A stretch of DNA of 48,519 nt from an uncultured Collinsella sp. (GTDB lineage: Bacteria; Actinomycetota; Coriobacteriia; Coriobacteriales; Coriobacteriaceae), in contig CAAETU010000069.1 of the NCBI GenBank assembly GCA_900759045.1, forward strand, positions 1-48,519, written 5' to 3'. The notes under the pieces were generated by a model that had not been told where the DNA came from, made no database searches, and saw only the letters and a list, made by a program, of their open reading frames with translations. Positions 40,281-48,519 of the stretch are shown in pieces (position 1 is the first letter of the stretch; each line of letters starts with the position of its first letter). The translations under genes and the position numbers were made by a program.

Positions 40281-40336
40281 TGGGACGGGGATTAAATAAT
40301 CATTCGGTACACAATGATTATTTAATCCCCGTCCCA
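40281..40336 (+). repeat. GGGACGGGG palindrome 2
   Basis: Arms of 24 bases (TGGGACGGGGATTAAATAAT... and its exact inverted copy) around an 8-base loop, 6 bases after the zinc-ribbon stop and followed by TTTT. It could terminate that transcript. Only the GGGACGGGG part is shared with the elements at 39729 and 43852. Confidence 0.75.
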
Positions 40337-40454
40337 TTTTCATCAGGCGTTACCGACTTTTTTACTCGCCGGGAATTGTTGCGCAACAGATTTTGCTTTT
40401 TCGGGCTTAGCGTATTCTCAGGTCTTACTCACCTCTCGATCGAAAGGGGCAACC

Positions 40455-42098
40455 ATGCCAAGAACAAGAAAAATGAAATGGGGGATGCTCCTTACGGCCG
40501 GCCTTGCACTGGCTGCCAGTCTTGTCGTGGCGCCGCTCGGTGCCTACGCTGGCGACGTTCCGACGCCCGAGCTGAAAGATACGTATGAGCTTGAGAATTC
40601 GATATATGTAAACCGTTCGCCTTCTGGAAGGTATGTGCTGTACGGGGATGCATCTGAAGAAAAGTTCTATTTACTAGACACCGAGGATTGGTCTCGCACC
40701 ATAGTAGATATTGATCCCGAGAGTGATGACTATAAAAATGCATACTGCTTTTCAGCTGACGAAGAGACCTTTTACTGTTTCAATAGAGCGAACGATTCCG
40801 TAATTGCATATGATCTGTCCAATGACAAGTCAGAAGAATATCCGCTGGGCTCCGCGGTTCCATCTGACGTGCTTGATGACGATGATGGCGATGTCAGGCT
40901 TCAAATATCTGAGGACAACAAATCGCTTTTTATAACATCCCTAGTATATGATTCGCGTTCAGAGGATTATTACGCGGTTTTTAGCGTAGTTGATTTTAAG
41001 AACAGCAATACAGCGACTAAATACGAATTTACGTCATCCGATGACTACTCTTTGGATGGCCCTGCTTGGATTTCAAATGATGGCAAATACGGCTATGTTA
41101 TAAGGGATTATTGCGGCGACGATTACGATTCACATTCGTACTACGACGTGGTAACGCTCGACCTGAAGGATAAGGAAGCCGTCAACACGTCTGAATTTGA
41201 CAGGGCGGGCAATACGGTTGTCGTTAACGATGACGGCTCCGCCATCGGTCCCTGCCTCTATGTCTCAAAAAAGGGTGACGCAACCTGCACCTACTACAGC
41301 AATCTGGAATACAACACGCTTAATCAGGACGGATCGCTCGTTCTTGGCTTGTATAACGAAAACAGTGATGGACTCGGCTCCAGCTCTTCTGAGCTGGAAA
41401 GCCTTGAAATGATTGTCGTCGATAACAAGACAGGCGAAACAAAATGGAGGACTAAGTACCCTAATGATCTCCCCTTTATGAGTGAAGGTGGATATGGCGC
41501 TCTATCGAATGACGGTAGGTTTGCATTGGCCAATGGTTCGGACGACAACGATAACAATCTGTTGTATCTGATTGATACAAAGACGGGCGCACATTCTCAG
41601 ATTAATTTGAGGGGTTCGCTGGAATACGACCGCGCAGGCGACGACGGCTACATGGGGTCTGCGTGGTTCTCGAAGGACTGCTCATTGATTTACGCCGTTC
41701 AAGATAATAAGGATGACGGTTTTAGGATCGATGTCTACAAGAGCGGCATCTCCCAGCAATCCCTTTTGGCCGATTCGCAAAAGGACGACAGCTCATCCTC
41801 GTTCAATCCCATTCTAATCGTCGTTATTGTTGCGATTCTCATCGCGGCGGGCGTTGGCGGCTTTTTTGTCATTCGCATGCGCAAACACTCTAAGGCATAT
41901 GCGGCGGTTGCGAATAACACCGCATATACAGCGCCTCAGCAGACGATGCCGCAGAATTTCGTCGGACAGCAGGCTCAGGCCCAGCCGCAGCAGGCTCCTG
42001 CGCCCTCGGATGCGCCGCGATTCTGTAGCTCGTGCGGAAGCCCGCTTACGCCCGCTTCTCAATTCTGCCCACATTGCGGCGCGCCGGTAAAGCACTAA
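40455..42098 (+). CDS. Exported repeat protein with membrane anchor and zinc ribbon
   Basis: A 547-residue protein. A signal peptide (residues 1-31, ending AYAG) leads to an extracellular acidic domain of about 410 residues. This has repeated strand-turn patterns (YVLYGDASEEKFYLLDTED, YCFSADEETFYCFNRANDS, YGYVIRDYCGDDY) like a beta-propeller. A membrane segment follows (ILIVVIVAILIAAGVGGFFV), then a Gln/Ala/Pro-rich tail and a cytoplasmic zinc ribbon (CSSCGSPLTPASQFCPHCG). The extracellular domain is AT-richer than neighbouring genes, which suggests transfer or relaxed selection. Function unknown; a sensor joining outside and inside is possible. AAAGGGG precedes the ATG. Confidence 0.8.
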   Translation: MPRTRKMKWGMLLTAGLALAASLVVAPLGAYAGDVPTPELKDTYELENSIYVNRSPSGRYVLYGDASEEKFYLLDTEDWSRTIVDIDPESDDYKNAYCFSADEETFYCFNRANDSVIAYDLSNDKSEEYPLGSAVPSDVLDDDDGDVRLQISEDNKSLFITSLVYDSRSEDYYAVFSVVDFKNSNTATKYEFTSSDDYSLDGPAWISNDGKYGYVIRDYCGDDYDSHSYYDVVTLDLKDKEAVNTSEFDRAGNTVVVNDDGSAIGPCLYVSKKGDATCTYYSNLEYNTLNQDGSLVLGLYNENSDGLGSSSSELESLEMIVVDNKTGETKWRTKYPNDLPFMSEGGYGALSNDGRFALANGSDDNDNNLLYLIDTKTGAHSQINLRGSLEYDRAGDDGYMGSAWFSKDCSLIYAVQDNKDDGFRIDVYKSGISQQSLLADSQKDDSSSSFNPILIVVIVAILIAAGVGGFFVIRMRKHSKAYAAVANNTAYTAPQQTMPQNFVGQQAQAQPQQAPAPSDAPRFCSSCGSPLTPASQFCPHCGAPVKH

Positions 42099-42102
42099 GC
42101 GC

Positions 42103-43806
42103 ATGCCGGTGGAGCGATTAAAACAGAATCGCGACATGTTGATGGTCGCGGGCATCTTGGCGGTGCTCGCGACCATTGCGGATATGTTTCGCGATACCGT
42201 GGGATTCTCTTGCAACCCTATCTACTTGGTCCATGTCTTGGGATACATCGCCTTTTTCAGCGCAGCGTTTATGCTTGGCGACTATCTGATCGAGCGGTTT
42301 CTGGCGGGACGCAAAAGTACTGTCGACGTTCCTCGACAAGTCCATGCTGGATGGTTTGACAACTTGTGCGACATGGCGTTCTCTGGCATCCCGCAGACGT
42401 ACGCATTCGGCGGCATCGTAAAACTGGGCGCAATCATCTACGCCTGCTGGTCTCCGTTGCTGGTCCTGCTGTTCCCGGGCGTGATCTGGTGGGATACTCG
42501 CCAGCAGCTCTTGCAGTACAACGGCTTACCCAATGCCTTGTCGGAGGGCGCCGTTACCGATCACCATCCAGTGCTCGATACCTATCTGTACGGATGGTTT
42601 ACCGACCTGGGCCGTGCGCTGGGAAGCGTTGATGCTGGGGTGTACGCCTTCTGCCTGGTACAGGCGTTTCTGACGGCGTGTGCCTTGGCTTGCTGCCTTG
42701 TTTTGGTACGCCGTATGGGCGGCGGACGTGGCGTTTGCCTGGCACTGCTGGCGTTTCTGTGCCTGTATTGGCACCTTCCCATTTATGCCTCGGCCATGGC
42801 GAAGGACGCCACATTCCTGCCGTTTTTCCTGCAGTTCTCGGTTGCCTCCATTGAGGTTATGCGTTCGAGGGGGCAACTCCTGAGGGCACCCGGTTTCCTT
42901 GCTGTATACGTTGCACTTCTGCTTCTGGTTTCGCTGACGCGTAAGACCGGCCTGATTCTCGTATTGGTTGTCCTGGTTGTCGTGTTCCTCAAGGTAACGG
43001 GTCGGCGCGGGCGAGTTGTCGTTGCGGCAATGGCGGTCGGCGCTTCTTTGTTTATGGCGGTTATCGTGCCCAGGGCCGTGCTTCCCGCTTTGGGGTGCGA
43101 GCCTGGTGGCAAGCAGGAGGTCTACGGTCTCATGTTTCAACAGTCCGCGTTGCTGATGCGTGACCACGGGGACGAGCTTCCGGAATGGCAGCGTCAAGAG
43201 ATCGAGCGCGCCATCGGGGAGGATGGTAAAAACAACTACACGTGGTTTTTAACCGACTCCGTTAAAGACCCCACGTTTGGTAAGGCCGACGAGCTCGATT
43301 TTGCAGCCTATTTTGGCGCTTGGGTAGCGGGGCTCCTGCAGCATCTACTTTGTTATCTCGAGGCGTATCTGGGAGTGCAGATTGGCTGGTATGCCATGCC
43401 GGCGGCGGGAAGCGAGGCCTTGTCGCCCTATGTGACTCCCGTCGATGGGCACAACGTGAGCCATGTGTTTCCTCGCTCGCGGGACCTGGGATTAAGCTGG
43501 TCCGATGCGACCTTGGGTCGCAGTGTCGAGTCGCTCGTCGCATGGTTTCAGTCGACGCCGGTCGGCATGCTTGTCGGCGCCAAGGCGCTTTGGTCGACCT
43601 GGGGTATGGCGTTTCTGCTGCTGGAGATAAAACGTCGTGCGCCCCAGAAACTCTATCTGATGGCGCCACTCGTTGCGGCAAACCTTGTTCTTTGGATCTC
43701 GCCGACGTCGTACACGACCGAGTCGATGCGCTACCTGCTGCCGTTGTTGTTCTGGCTGCCCGTGAGCGCAGCGATGACTTTTGCCAGCGTTGCATCGATC
43801 GAATAA
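42103..43806 (+). CDS. Polytopic membrane protein, DUF6020-like
   Basis: A 567-residue protein with about 11-13 membrane segments. The loop after an early pair of segments reads PGVIWWDTRQQLLQYNG and then TDHHPVLDTYLYGWF, with a later AMAKDATFLPFF. These resemble the DUF6020 family, whose layout is like GT-C glycosyltransferases with an acidic residue in the first extracytoplasmic loop. A role in surface glycan transfer is plausible but not shown. The ATG is 4 bases after the preceding stop and lacks a strong site, so it is probably coupled to the zinc-ribbon gene. Confidence 0.7.
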   Translation: MPVERLKQNRDMLMVAGILAVLATIADMFRDTVGFSCNPIYLVHVLGYIAFFSAAFMLGDYLIERFLAGRKSTVDVPRQVHAGWFDNLCDMAFSGIPQTYAFGGIVKLGAIIYACWSPLLVLLFPGVIWWDTRQQLLQYNGLPNALSEGAVTDHHPVLDTYLYGWFTDLGRALGSVDAGVYAFCLVQAFLTACALACCLVLVRRMGGGRGVCLALLAFLCLYWHLPIYASAMAKDATFLPFFLQFSVASIEVMRSRGQLLRAPGFLAVYVALLLLVSLTRKTGLILVLVVLVVVFLKVTGRRGRVVVAAMAVGASLFMAVIVPRAVLPALGCEPGGKQEVYGLMFQQSALLMRDHGDELPEWQRQEIERAIGEDGKNNYTWFLTDSVKDPTFGKADELDFAAYFGAWVAGLLQHLLCYLEAYLGVQIGWYAMPAAGSEALSPYVTPVDGHNVSHVFPRSRDLGLSWSDATLGRSVESLVAWFQSTPVGMLVGAKALWSTWGMAFLLLEIKRRAPQKLYLMAPLVAANLVLWISPTSYTTESMRYLLPLLFWLPVSAAMTFASVASIE

Positions 43807-43851
43807 AACCGAGCCAAGGGATTGGGCACTTATCGACCGTATATCGCTGCG

Positions 43852-43961
43852 GGGCAGCTAATTTGGGACGGGGCTTTTTTAGCTACCCTTTTTGGACGAC
43901 TTCGCACTCTTTTATTCAATGTAAGGGTAGCTAAAAAAGCCCCGTCCCAAATTAGCTGCCC
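43852..43961. repeat. GGGACGGGG nested palindrome 3
   Basis: Arms of 39 bases (43852-43890 and 43923-43961) are exact inverted copies. Compared with 39729, GGGTAGC has become GGGCAGC on one side and GCTGCCC on the other, and CTGTTTT has become CTTTTTT, again changed on both strands. The loop is unrelated. It fills most of the convergent spacer between the DUF6020-like gene and the methyltransferase gene. Confidence 0.78.
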
Positions 43962-43979
43962 AGTGCAATGACCGTGTGG

Positions 43980-45293
43980 TTAGTTGCGCTTGAGGTGGAC
44001 GACGGTTTCGCAGTGGAAGGTTTGCGGGAATAGGTCGACTGGCGTGATCTTGACGGGGGAGAAGGTGCCCTCTTCGACAAAGCGTTTGAGGTCGCGGGCC
44101 AGAGTTGCCGGGTCGCAGCTCACGTAGGCGACATCACGGGCGCTCGTGCTGGCGATAAGGTCGATCGCCTCGGGCGCGAGGCCCGCGCGTGGCGGATCGA
44201 CTACTAGGACATCGGCGTCCTGATCGGGGAACTCGCGCACCGCGTCGCCGCCGATGACGTCGACGTTATCGAGCTTGTTGATCTCCAGGTTACGGCGCAG
44301 GTCGCGCACGGCCGGACCGTAAGCCTCGACGGCGGCGACAAAATCGCAGCGGCGGGCGAGCGGCAGGGTAAAGGTGCCGGCACCACAGTACAGGTCCACG
44401 GCCAGCTCGTCTTCCTGAGGATCGAGCGCGTCCATGACGAGCTCGATCAAAATCTCGGCGCCCTTGGTATTGACCTGGAAAAACGACGGGGCAGATAAGC
44501 GCATCTGGCCTTCGGCGATATTCTCGGTCCACGAGCCCTCGCCGGCGAGCATCTCGACTTTGGAGACACGGCGGGCTTTCTTTTCGCCCTTGCTCATCAC
44601 ACGCACGATACTCGTGGGATGAGCGGCGTCCGCCAGCACGCGGGAGACCTGCGAGCGCGGGAAGGAACCCGTGGGCGTCCAGAGTGCGACCTCGAGCGCC
44701 TTGGTGCGACGCGAGGCACGAATGCCCACGCGCTCAAGGCCCAGATCGTGGCTGCCGCTCAGATAGTTGAGCGCGCCGACGACCGATTTGAGTGCCTTAG
44801 GGAAGCGTTTGTCGAACAACGGACACGAATCGACGGTCACGATTTTGCTGGGATCGACGCCGTGCATGCCAAGGCGTACGCGACCGTTGACGACGGTCGG
44901 TTCGAGCTCGATTTTATTGCGGTAGCCCCAGTCGTCCTTGGTATGGCGGATGGGCTGCACCAGCTCATCGACCTGCTCAGGAGCGAACTTGCCGATGCGC
45001 TCGAGCGTGGAGCGCAGGTTTTGCTCCTTGGCGGCGAGTTGTGCCGTGCGTGAGAGATTGCCCCACGAGCAGCCGCCGCAGATGCCCACGAAGGGGCAGG
45101 GAGGCTGAATGCGATCGGGGCTTGGCTCCAGAATCTCGGTGGTGCGGGCGCGCATGAACGACTTGCCGTCCTGTACGACCTCGGCTTCGACGGTGTCGCC
45201 TGCCACGGCGCCCTGCACAAAGACGGCCTTGCCGTTGTCGGCGTGCGCCAGTCCGTCGGCGCCGTAGGTCATCGATTCTATGGTGAGCTTCAT
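43980..45293 (-). CDS. 23S rRNA (uracil-5-)-methyltransferase, RlmD/RumA type
   Basis: A 437-residue TrmA-family enzyme. An N-terminal TRAM domain (MTYGADGLAHADNGKAVFV) is followed by a 4Fe-4S site (CPFVGICGGCSWGN). The SAM-binding motif is DLYCGAGTFTLPLA, then VDPPRAGL and the nucleophile in YVSCDPATLARD (Cys393). It methylates a uracil C5 in 23S rRNA, though tRNA methylation (TrmA-like) cannot be excluded by motifs. ATG 45293 begins the TRAM domain; AGGA lies close upstream. Confidence 0.88.
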   Translation of the reverse strand: MKLTIESMTYGADGLAHADNGKAVFVQGAVAGDTVEAEVVQDGKSFMRARTTEILEPSPDRIQPPCPFVGICGGCSWGNLSRTAQLAAKEQNLRSTLERIGKFAPEQVDELVQPIRHTKDDWGYRNKIELEPTVVNGRVRLGMHGVDPSKIVTVDSCPLFDKRFPKALKSVVGALNYLSGSHDLGLERVGIRASRRTKALEVALWTPTGSFPRSQVSRVLADAAHPTSIVRVMSKGEKKARRVSKVEMLAGEGSWTENIAEGQMRLSAPSFFQVNTKGAEILIELVMDALDPQEDELAVDLYCGAGTFTLPLARRCDFVAAVEAYGPAVRDLRRNLEINKLDNVDVIGGDAVREFPDQDADVLVVDPPRAGLAPEAIDLIASTSARDVAYVSCDPATLARDLKRFVEEGTFSPVKITPVDLFPQTFHCETVVHLKRN

Positions 45294-45341
45294 ATTCCTG
45301 CCTGTCATTCGCGTTGTTGTCCGCAACCATGGTAGCAGGGA

Positions 45342-45384
45342 AAAGCGCCCTGCATCTGAGGCTTTCCTCAAATACGGGGCGCTT
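45342..45384 (-). terminator. Terminator of ppk
   Basis: On the minus strand AAGCGCCCC pairs with GGGCGCTT around an inner stem TGAGG/CCTCA, followed by TTTT. It begins 11 bases after the ppk stop. Confidence 0.85.
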
Positions 45385-45394
45385 CTACAAACGT

Positions 45395-47896
45395 CTATTT
45401 CGTCTTGCCGGTAATGAGCGTCTTAAGACCCAGGCCGATCAGGCCCAGGCCCATGCGCACGCGACCGGGGCGATGGCGCTCGATGGCCCTGGTCTTGCCG
45501 GCGGGCTTATCGCGACGGGCGCTCGTCTCGGGTGCGGGCTTGGTGACCTGCGGCTCGGGCTGAGGTGCAGGTGCAGGCTCGGGCTCAATGACGGTCGCCT
45601 GGACCTTCTGAACCTCGGGCGCTTTCTCCACGGCGGGCTCTGCGGCAGCCTCGGGCTCTTTCACCGGGGGAGCGGCAATCGCTTCCGGTTTGGCAGCTGC
45701 CCCATGTTCAACCTCGGCCTGAATAGCTTCTTCGGCCACACGCTCCTTCTCCTGTGCGCGCTGCTGCGCGGCCGCCTCGGCGTTGCGATAGGCACGCTCC
45801 AGCAGGGCTTCCTGCGAGTTGAAGGGCTTCTCACCCTCTGCGCGCTCCACGGGGACCCAGGTGCCGTCGCTCGTGAGGCTGCGGGCCTTCACGTTGTCGC
45901 TCAGCTGCATGCCCATGTACTCGTGCACCAGGGCGCGACAGGTGGGGTCGAGCACGGGGAAGGCGATCTCCACGCGGTGCTCGGTGTTGCGCGTCATCAT
46001 GTCGGCCGAGCTCAGATAAATCATGTCCGAGTCCACGCCAAAGGCGTAAACGCGCGCATGCTCCAAAAAGCGTCCGACGATAGAACGGACATGCACATTC
46101 TCGGTCTTGCCCGGAACGCCCGGCTTGAGGCACGAGATGCCGCGGATGATCATGTCCACGCGGACTCCTGCGCACGATGCCTCAGCGATCTTGTCGATGA
46201 CCTCGCGGTCGGTGAGCGAGTTGAGCTTAAAGAACACACGGGCGGGCTCGCCAACGAGGGCGCGCTGGATCTCGCGATCCAGGCCGCGCATGATGAGCGG
46301 CTTGAGGCCGACCGGCGCCACGCCCAGGAAGCGGTAGTCGCCGCGCAGGTTGCCCAGCGACAGGTTGCGGAAGAACAAGTTGGCGTCCTCGCCGATGCCG
46401 GGATGGGCGGTCATGAGCATAAAGTCGCTGTAGAGTTTGGCCGTCTTCTCGTTAAAGTTGCCGGTGCCCAACAGCGTCAGGCGTGTAAGCGCCATGCCCT
46501 CGCGATAGGTGAGCTGGCAGATCTTGGAGTGGCACTTAAAGCCCTCGGAGCCGTAGATAACGGTGCAGCCGGCCTCTTCCAAGCGCTCGGCCCACTCGAT
46601 GTTGTTTTGCTCGTCGAAGCGGGCGCGGAGCTCCATGAGCACCGTGACCTCTTTGCCGTTCTCGGCGGCATCGATCAGCGACTCGCACAGGCGGCTCTGC
46701 TTGGCCACGCGGTAGAGCGTGATGCGCAGCGAGATGCACTCGGGGTCGTAGGCGGCCTCGTGCACCAGATCCAGGAAGGGGTTCATGGCCTCATAGGGAT
46801 AAAAGAGCAGCTTGTCGTGCTGAAGTACCTGCTCTCGGATGGAGCGGGTCATATCGATCGTGGGGTTGGGCTGCGGCTTAAACGGCGTAAAGAGCAGCTC
46901 GTTGCGCAGGTGCTCGGGAATCTTGCCCTCAATGCCGAAGACATAGCCCAGGTTGAGCGGGATATCGCAGGTAAAGACCGAGCGACGCGAGAGCTCGAGC
47001 GCCTTGCGGATAGTCTTGAGCGTTGGCTTTTCGAGCGAGCCCGATACGGCGAGCACCACCGGCTGCAGGCGCAAGCGTTTCTTGAGGATGCGCTTCATGT
47101 GCTGGCGGTAATCCTCTTCCTCCTCGACGCCCTCGCCGTCCGGGTCGATATCGGCATTGCGGGTGACGCGGATGAGCGCACGGTCCAGCGGCTTATAGGA
47201 GCCAAAGCAGCTGTCCAGGCAGGCGAGGATGACGTCCTCGAGCAGAATGTAGGAGTAGGTGCCGGTGGGCGAGGGGATCTCGACCACGCGGTTCATCGAG
47301 GCGGGAATCTCGATCAGGCCCAGCAGGCTCTCCTCGTCGGTGACGCCGTCCAGGCCGCACGCCAGATAGAGCGCGCCGTTGCGCAGGTTGGGGAAGGGGT
47401 GGCGCGGGTCGATCACCAGCGGTGAGATGACCGGCGACACGTAGGCCTGGAAGTAGCGGGTTACAAAGGTGCGTTCCTCGGGCGTAAGCGAATCGATGCG
47501 GGCGCGGTGAACGCCCAGAGTGTCGAGCTTGCCCTCGATGCTCTTAAAGATGGACTCCCAACGGGTAAGGAGCCCGGGCATTTCGGCCATGACAGCATCG
47601 ACCTGTTCGGAGGCGGTCATATTGCTCTTGTTGTCAACAGGCTGTTTTTTGAGCTCGGCAAGGTCGGACAGGCCACCCACGCGCACCATAAGGAATTCGT
47701 CGAGGTTGGACTCGAAGATCGAGACGAACTTAAGGCGCTCGAACAGCGGCACGGACTCATCAAAGGCCTCGTCGAGCACGCGGTTGTCAAAGCGCAGCCA
47801 GCTGAGCTCTCGATTTTGCGTGTACGAGAAGTCGCGCGGCGGCTTGCGCAGCTTTGCGGCGGCTTGCTTCTTTTCGATTTTGCTCGGCATATGCAT
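45395..47896 (-). CDS. ppk1: Polyphosphate kinase 1 with C-terminal extension
   Basis: An 833-residue polyphosphate kinase, longer than the usual 690-720. The N-terminal domain (NRELSWLRFDNRVLDEA) and head domain are typical. The autophosphorylated histidine is His456 in FKCHSKIC, with LGTGNFNEKTAKLYSDF and DMMTRNTEHRVEIAFPV in the C-terminal phospholipase-D-like domains. After about residue 690 there is an added tail. It starts with an Ala/Glu/Gln-rich helix (AEAAAQQRAQEKERVAEEA), continues Pro/Ala/Glu-rich and ends in a basic, glycine/leucine-rich segment (VRMGLGLIGLGLKTLI). It makes polyphosphate from ATP reversibly; the tail may bind membrane or polymer. ATG 47896 or 47890 may start it. 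Confidence 0.92.
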   Translation of the reverse strand: MHMPSKIEKKQAAAKLRKPPRDFSYTQNRELSWLRFDNRVLDEAFDESVPLFERLKFVSIFESNLDEFLMVRVGGLSDLAELKKQPVDNKSNMTASEQVDAVMAEMPGLLTRWESIFKSIEGKLDTLGVHRARIDSLTPEERTFVTRYFQAYVSPVISPLVIDPRHPFPNLRNGALYLACGLDGVTDEESLLGLIEIPASMNRVVEIPSPTGTYSYILLEDVILACLDSCFGSYKPLDRALIRVTRNADIDPDGEGVEEEEDYRQHMKRILKKRLRLQPVVLAVSGSLEKPTLKTIRKALELSRRSVFTCDIPLNLGYVFGIEGKIPEHLRNELLFTPFKPQPNPTIDMTRSIREQVLQHDKLLFYPYEAMNPFLDLVHEAAYDPECISLRITLYRVAKQSRLCESLIDAAENGKEVTVLMELRARFDEQNNIEWAERLEEAGCTVIYGSEGFKCHSKICQLTYREGMALTRLTLLGTGNFNEKTAKLYSDFMLMTAHPGIGEDANLFFRNLSLGNLRGDYRFLGVAPVGLKPLIMRGLDREIQRALVGEPARVFFKLNSLTDREVIDKIAEASCAGVRVDMIIRGISCLKPGVPGKTENVHVRSIVGRFLEHARVYAFGVDSDMIYLSSADMMTRNTEHRVEIAFPVLDPTCRALVHEYMGMQLSDNVKARSLTSDGTWVPVERAEGEKPFNSQEALLERAYRNAEAAAQQRAQEKERVAEEAIQAEVEHGAAAKPEAIAAPPVKEPEAAAEPAVEKAPEVQKVQATVIEPEPAPAPQPEPQVTKPAPETSARRDKPAGKTRAIERHRPGRVRMGLGLIGLGLKTLITGKTK

Positions 47897-48448
47897 CTGT
47901 CCGTTCAGTCCCCGCAGGGGACGGTAGCCTAACCCTATTCACTATTGTCTCAATTTAGTCGACTTGTGGCACGGACGTATTGTGCGAACGGTATCTTTAC
48001 CTACTTCTTACGCCGTCAAGGCATGCAGCTAACTGCCCGACTCGTTTTGAAAACAATCTATATCCATACTCAATTGGTGAGGATGTATGAATAAGAATGA
48101 TTGCGAGCTGAATATAATCGAATTCAAATTGAATCATGGACAGACGATATATATATGCAGAAAACCGTTTTAGCTATGCAATTCCTAAACATGAAATTAT
48201 TTGTGCAATCTTGCTCAATTCCTTAGAAAAAAGAACGATTACCTTTGAAAACCTGCTTTAGAGAACTGAAGTGCATCATGGGGGAATCGTATGCGATATA
48301 CCGTTCATCGCACTTTGCTGACCGTTCGGGGGCGAGGTGGAATTGCGGGTGGTTTTTGGATATAACTAGAGCTGTCAGCAAGCAGCGTCCCATACGGAGG
48401 GGCGCTGATACATTCGGCCAGTAAGGCCCGAAAGAAAGGTAGGAGGCC
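47897..48448. other. Divergent spacer upstream of ppk1 and arcA
   Basis: 552 bases without a convincing gene. The middle (48060-48300) is AT-rich, with a perfect palindrome ATTCAAATTGAAT (48122-48134) near TGAATATAATCGAATTCA. The latter resembles an arginine-repressor box but has wider spacing. The arcA leader (48378-48440) can fold into CAGCGTCCC/GGGGCGCTG and a second stem TTCGG(G)CC/GGCCCGAA just before the ribosome binding site. It probably holds both promoters and regulator sites. Confidence 0.45.
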
Positions 48449-48519
48449 ATGACGAAAGGTCTGCACGTGCCTTCCGAGATCGGCAAGCTCAGGAAGGTCT
48501 GCCTGCACCGTCCCGGCGA
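48449..48519 (+). CDS. arcA: Arginine deiminase, 5' end only
   Basis: Only the first 23 residues are inside the window. They begin MTKGLHVPSEIGKLRKVCLH and continue RPG, the conserved start of arginine deiminase, which has SEIG-LKKVLLHRPG(E). The enzyme converts arginine to citrulline and ammonia, the first step of the ATP-yielding arginine deiminase pathway. AGGAGG precedes the ATG at good spacing. The catalytic part lies beyond the window edge, so function is inferred from the N-terminus only. Confidence 0.8.
   Translation, partial: MTKGLHVPSEIGKLRKVCLHRPG

Noticed and set aside
45314..47425. A 703-codon open frame on the plus strand
   Set aside because: It lies antisense to polyphosphate kinase and has a composition (Val/Leu/Gly/Ala/His runs) typical of antisense reading of GC-rich genes.
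48223..48486. An 87-codon minus-strand frame in the arcA leader
   Set aside because: It overlaps the arcA ribosome binding site and start, has no site of its own, and shows no known family.

Overview
The window looks like a chromosomal segment of a gut-type, fermentative, high-GC anaerobe of the Coriobacteriia, most likely Collinsella. This is inferred from gene content and style: acetate kinase and phosphotransacetylase, arginine deiminase, D-aspartate ligase, family C69 dipeptidase, polyphosphate kinase, many intergenic palindromes starting GGGAC, and AAAGGAGG-type ribosome binding sites. No rRNA, tRNA, CRISPR array, phage or insertion-sequence transposase was seen. 

Region 1 (1-5.9 kb) is lysine/diaminopimelate biosynthesis. 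A lysine riboswitch leads the minus-strand operon lysA-dapA, dapB, dapH. LysA and DapA are read as one uninterrupted frame with an internal ribosome binding site. An M20 deacetylase is divergent and probably supplies the deacetylation step of the N-acetyl branch. Region 2 (5.9-13 kb) is a five-gene minus-strand catabolic operon: an old-yellow-enzyme/2-enoate-reductase-like flavoprotein, aconitase X large and small subunits, an M20 peptidase and an MFS/GPH-type transporter. Its substrate is unknown. Region 3 (13-19.2 kb) holds an FxLYD protein, an XRE regulator next to a membrane Ser/Thr kinase, a secreted coiled-coil cell-wall protein, and a D-aspartate ligase/aspartate racemase pair for the peptidoglycan cross-bridge.

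Region 4 (19.2-22.8 kb) is a complete ECF transporter (S, fused A-A', T). It is preceded by a leader peptide with three consecutive Trp codons and an attenuator, which predicts tryptophan or a Trp-related compound as substrate. Region 5 (22.9-30.6 kb) has a membrane-anchored C69 dipeptidase, a lipid kinase with a 30-residue membrane peptide, RNase D, a YugP-type metallopeptidase, exonuclease VII (xseA, xseB) and a HIT protein. Region 6 (30.6-34.6 kb) has two tandem acetate kinases, one with altered active-site motifs, convergent with pta. Region 7 (34.8-39.6 kb) has UDP-galactopyranose mutase with a glycosyltransferase, a P1-family peptidase, Maf and a DJ-1 protein. Region 8 (40-48.5 kb) has two zinc-ribbon membrane proteins, a DUF6020-like membrane protein, an RlmD-type rRNA methyltransferase, polyphosphate kinase and the start of arcA.

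The most unusual signal is in the spacers. At least three families of structured repeats recur. One (3 copies) lies directly after stop codons in the sense of the upstream gene and keeps its loops while its stems change on both sides. A second (3 copies) has perfect 21-29 bp arms unique to each locus around a shared core. A third consists of palindromes beginning GGGAC. All ORF starts, motifs and pairings were read by eye; no database search was run.
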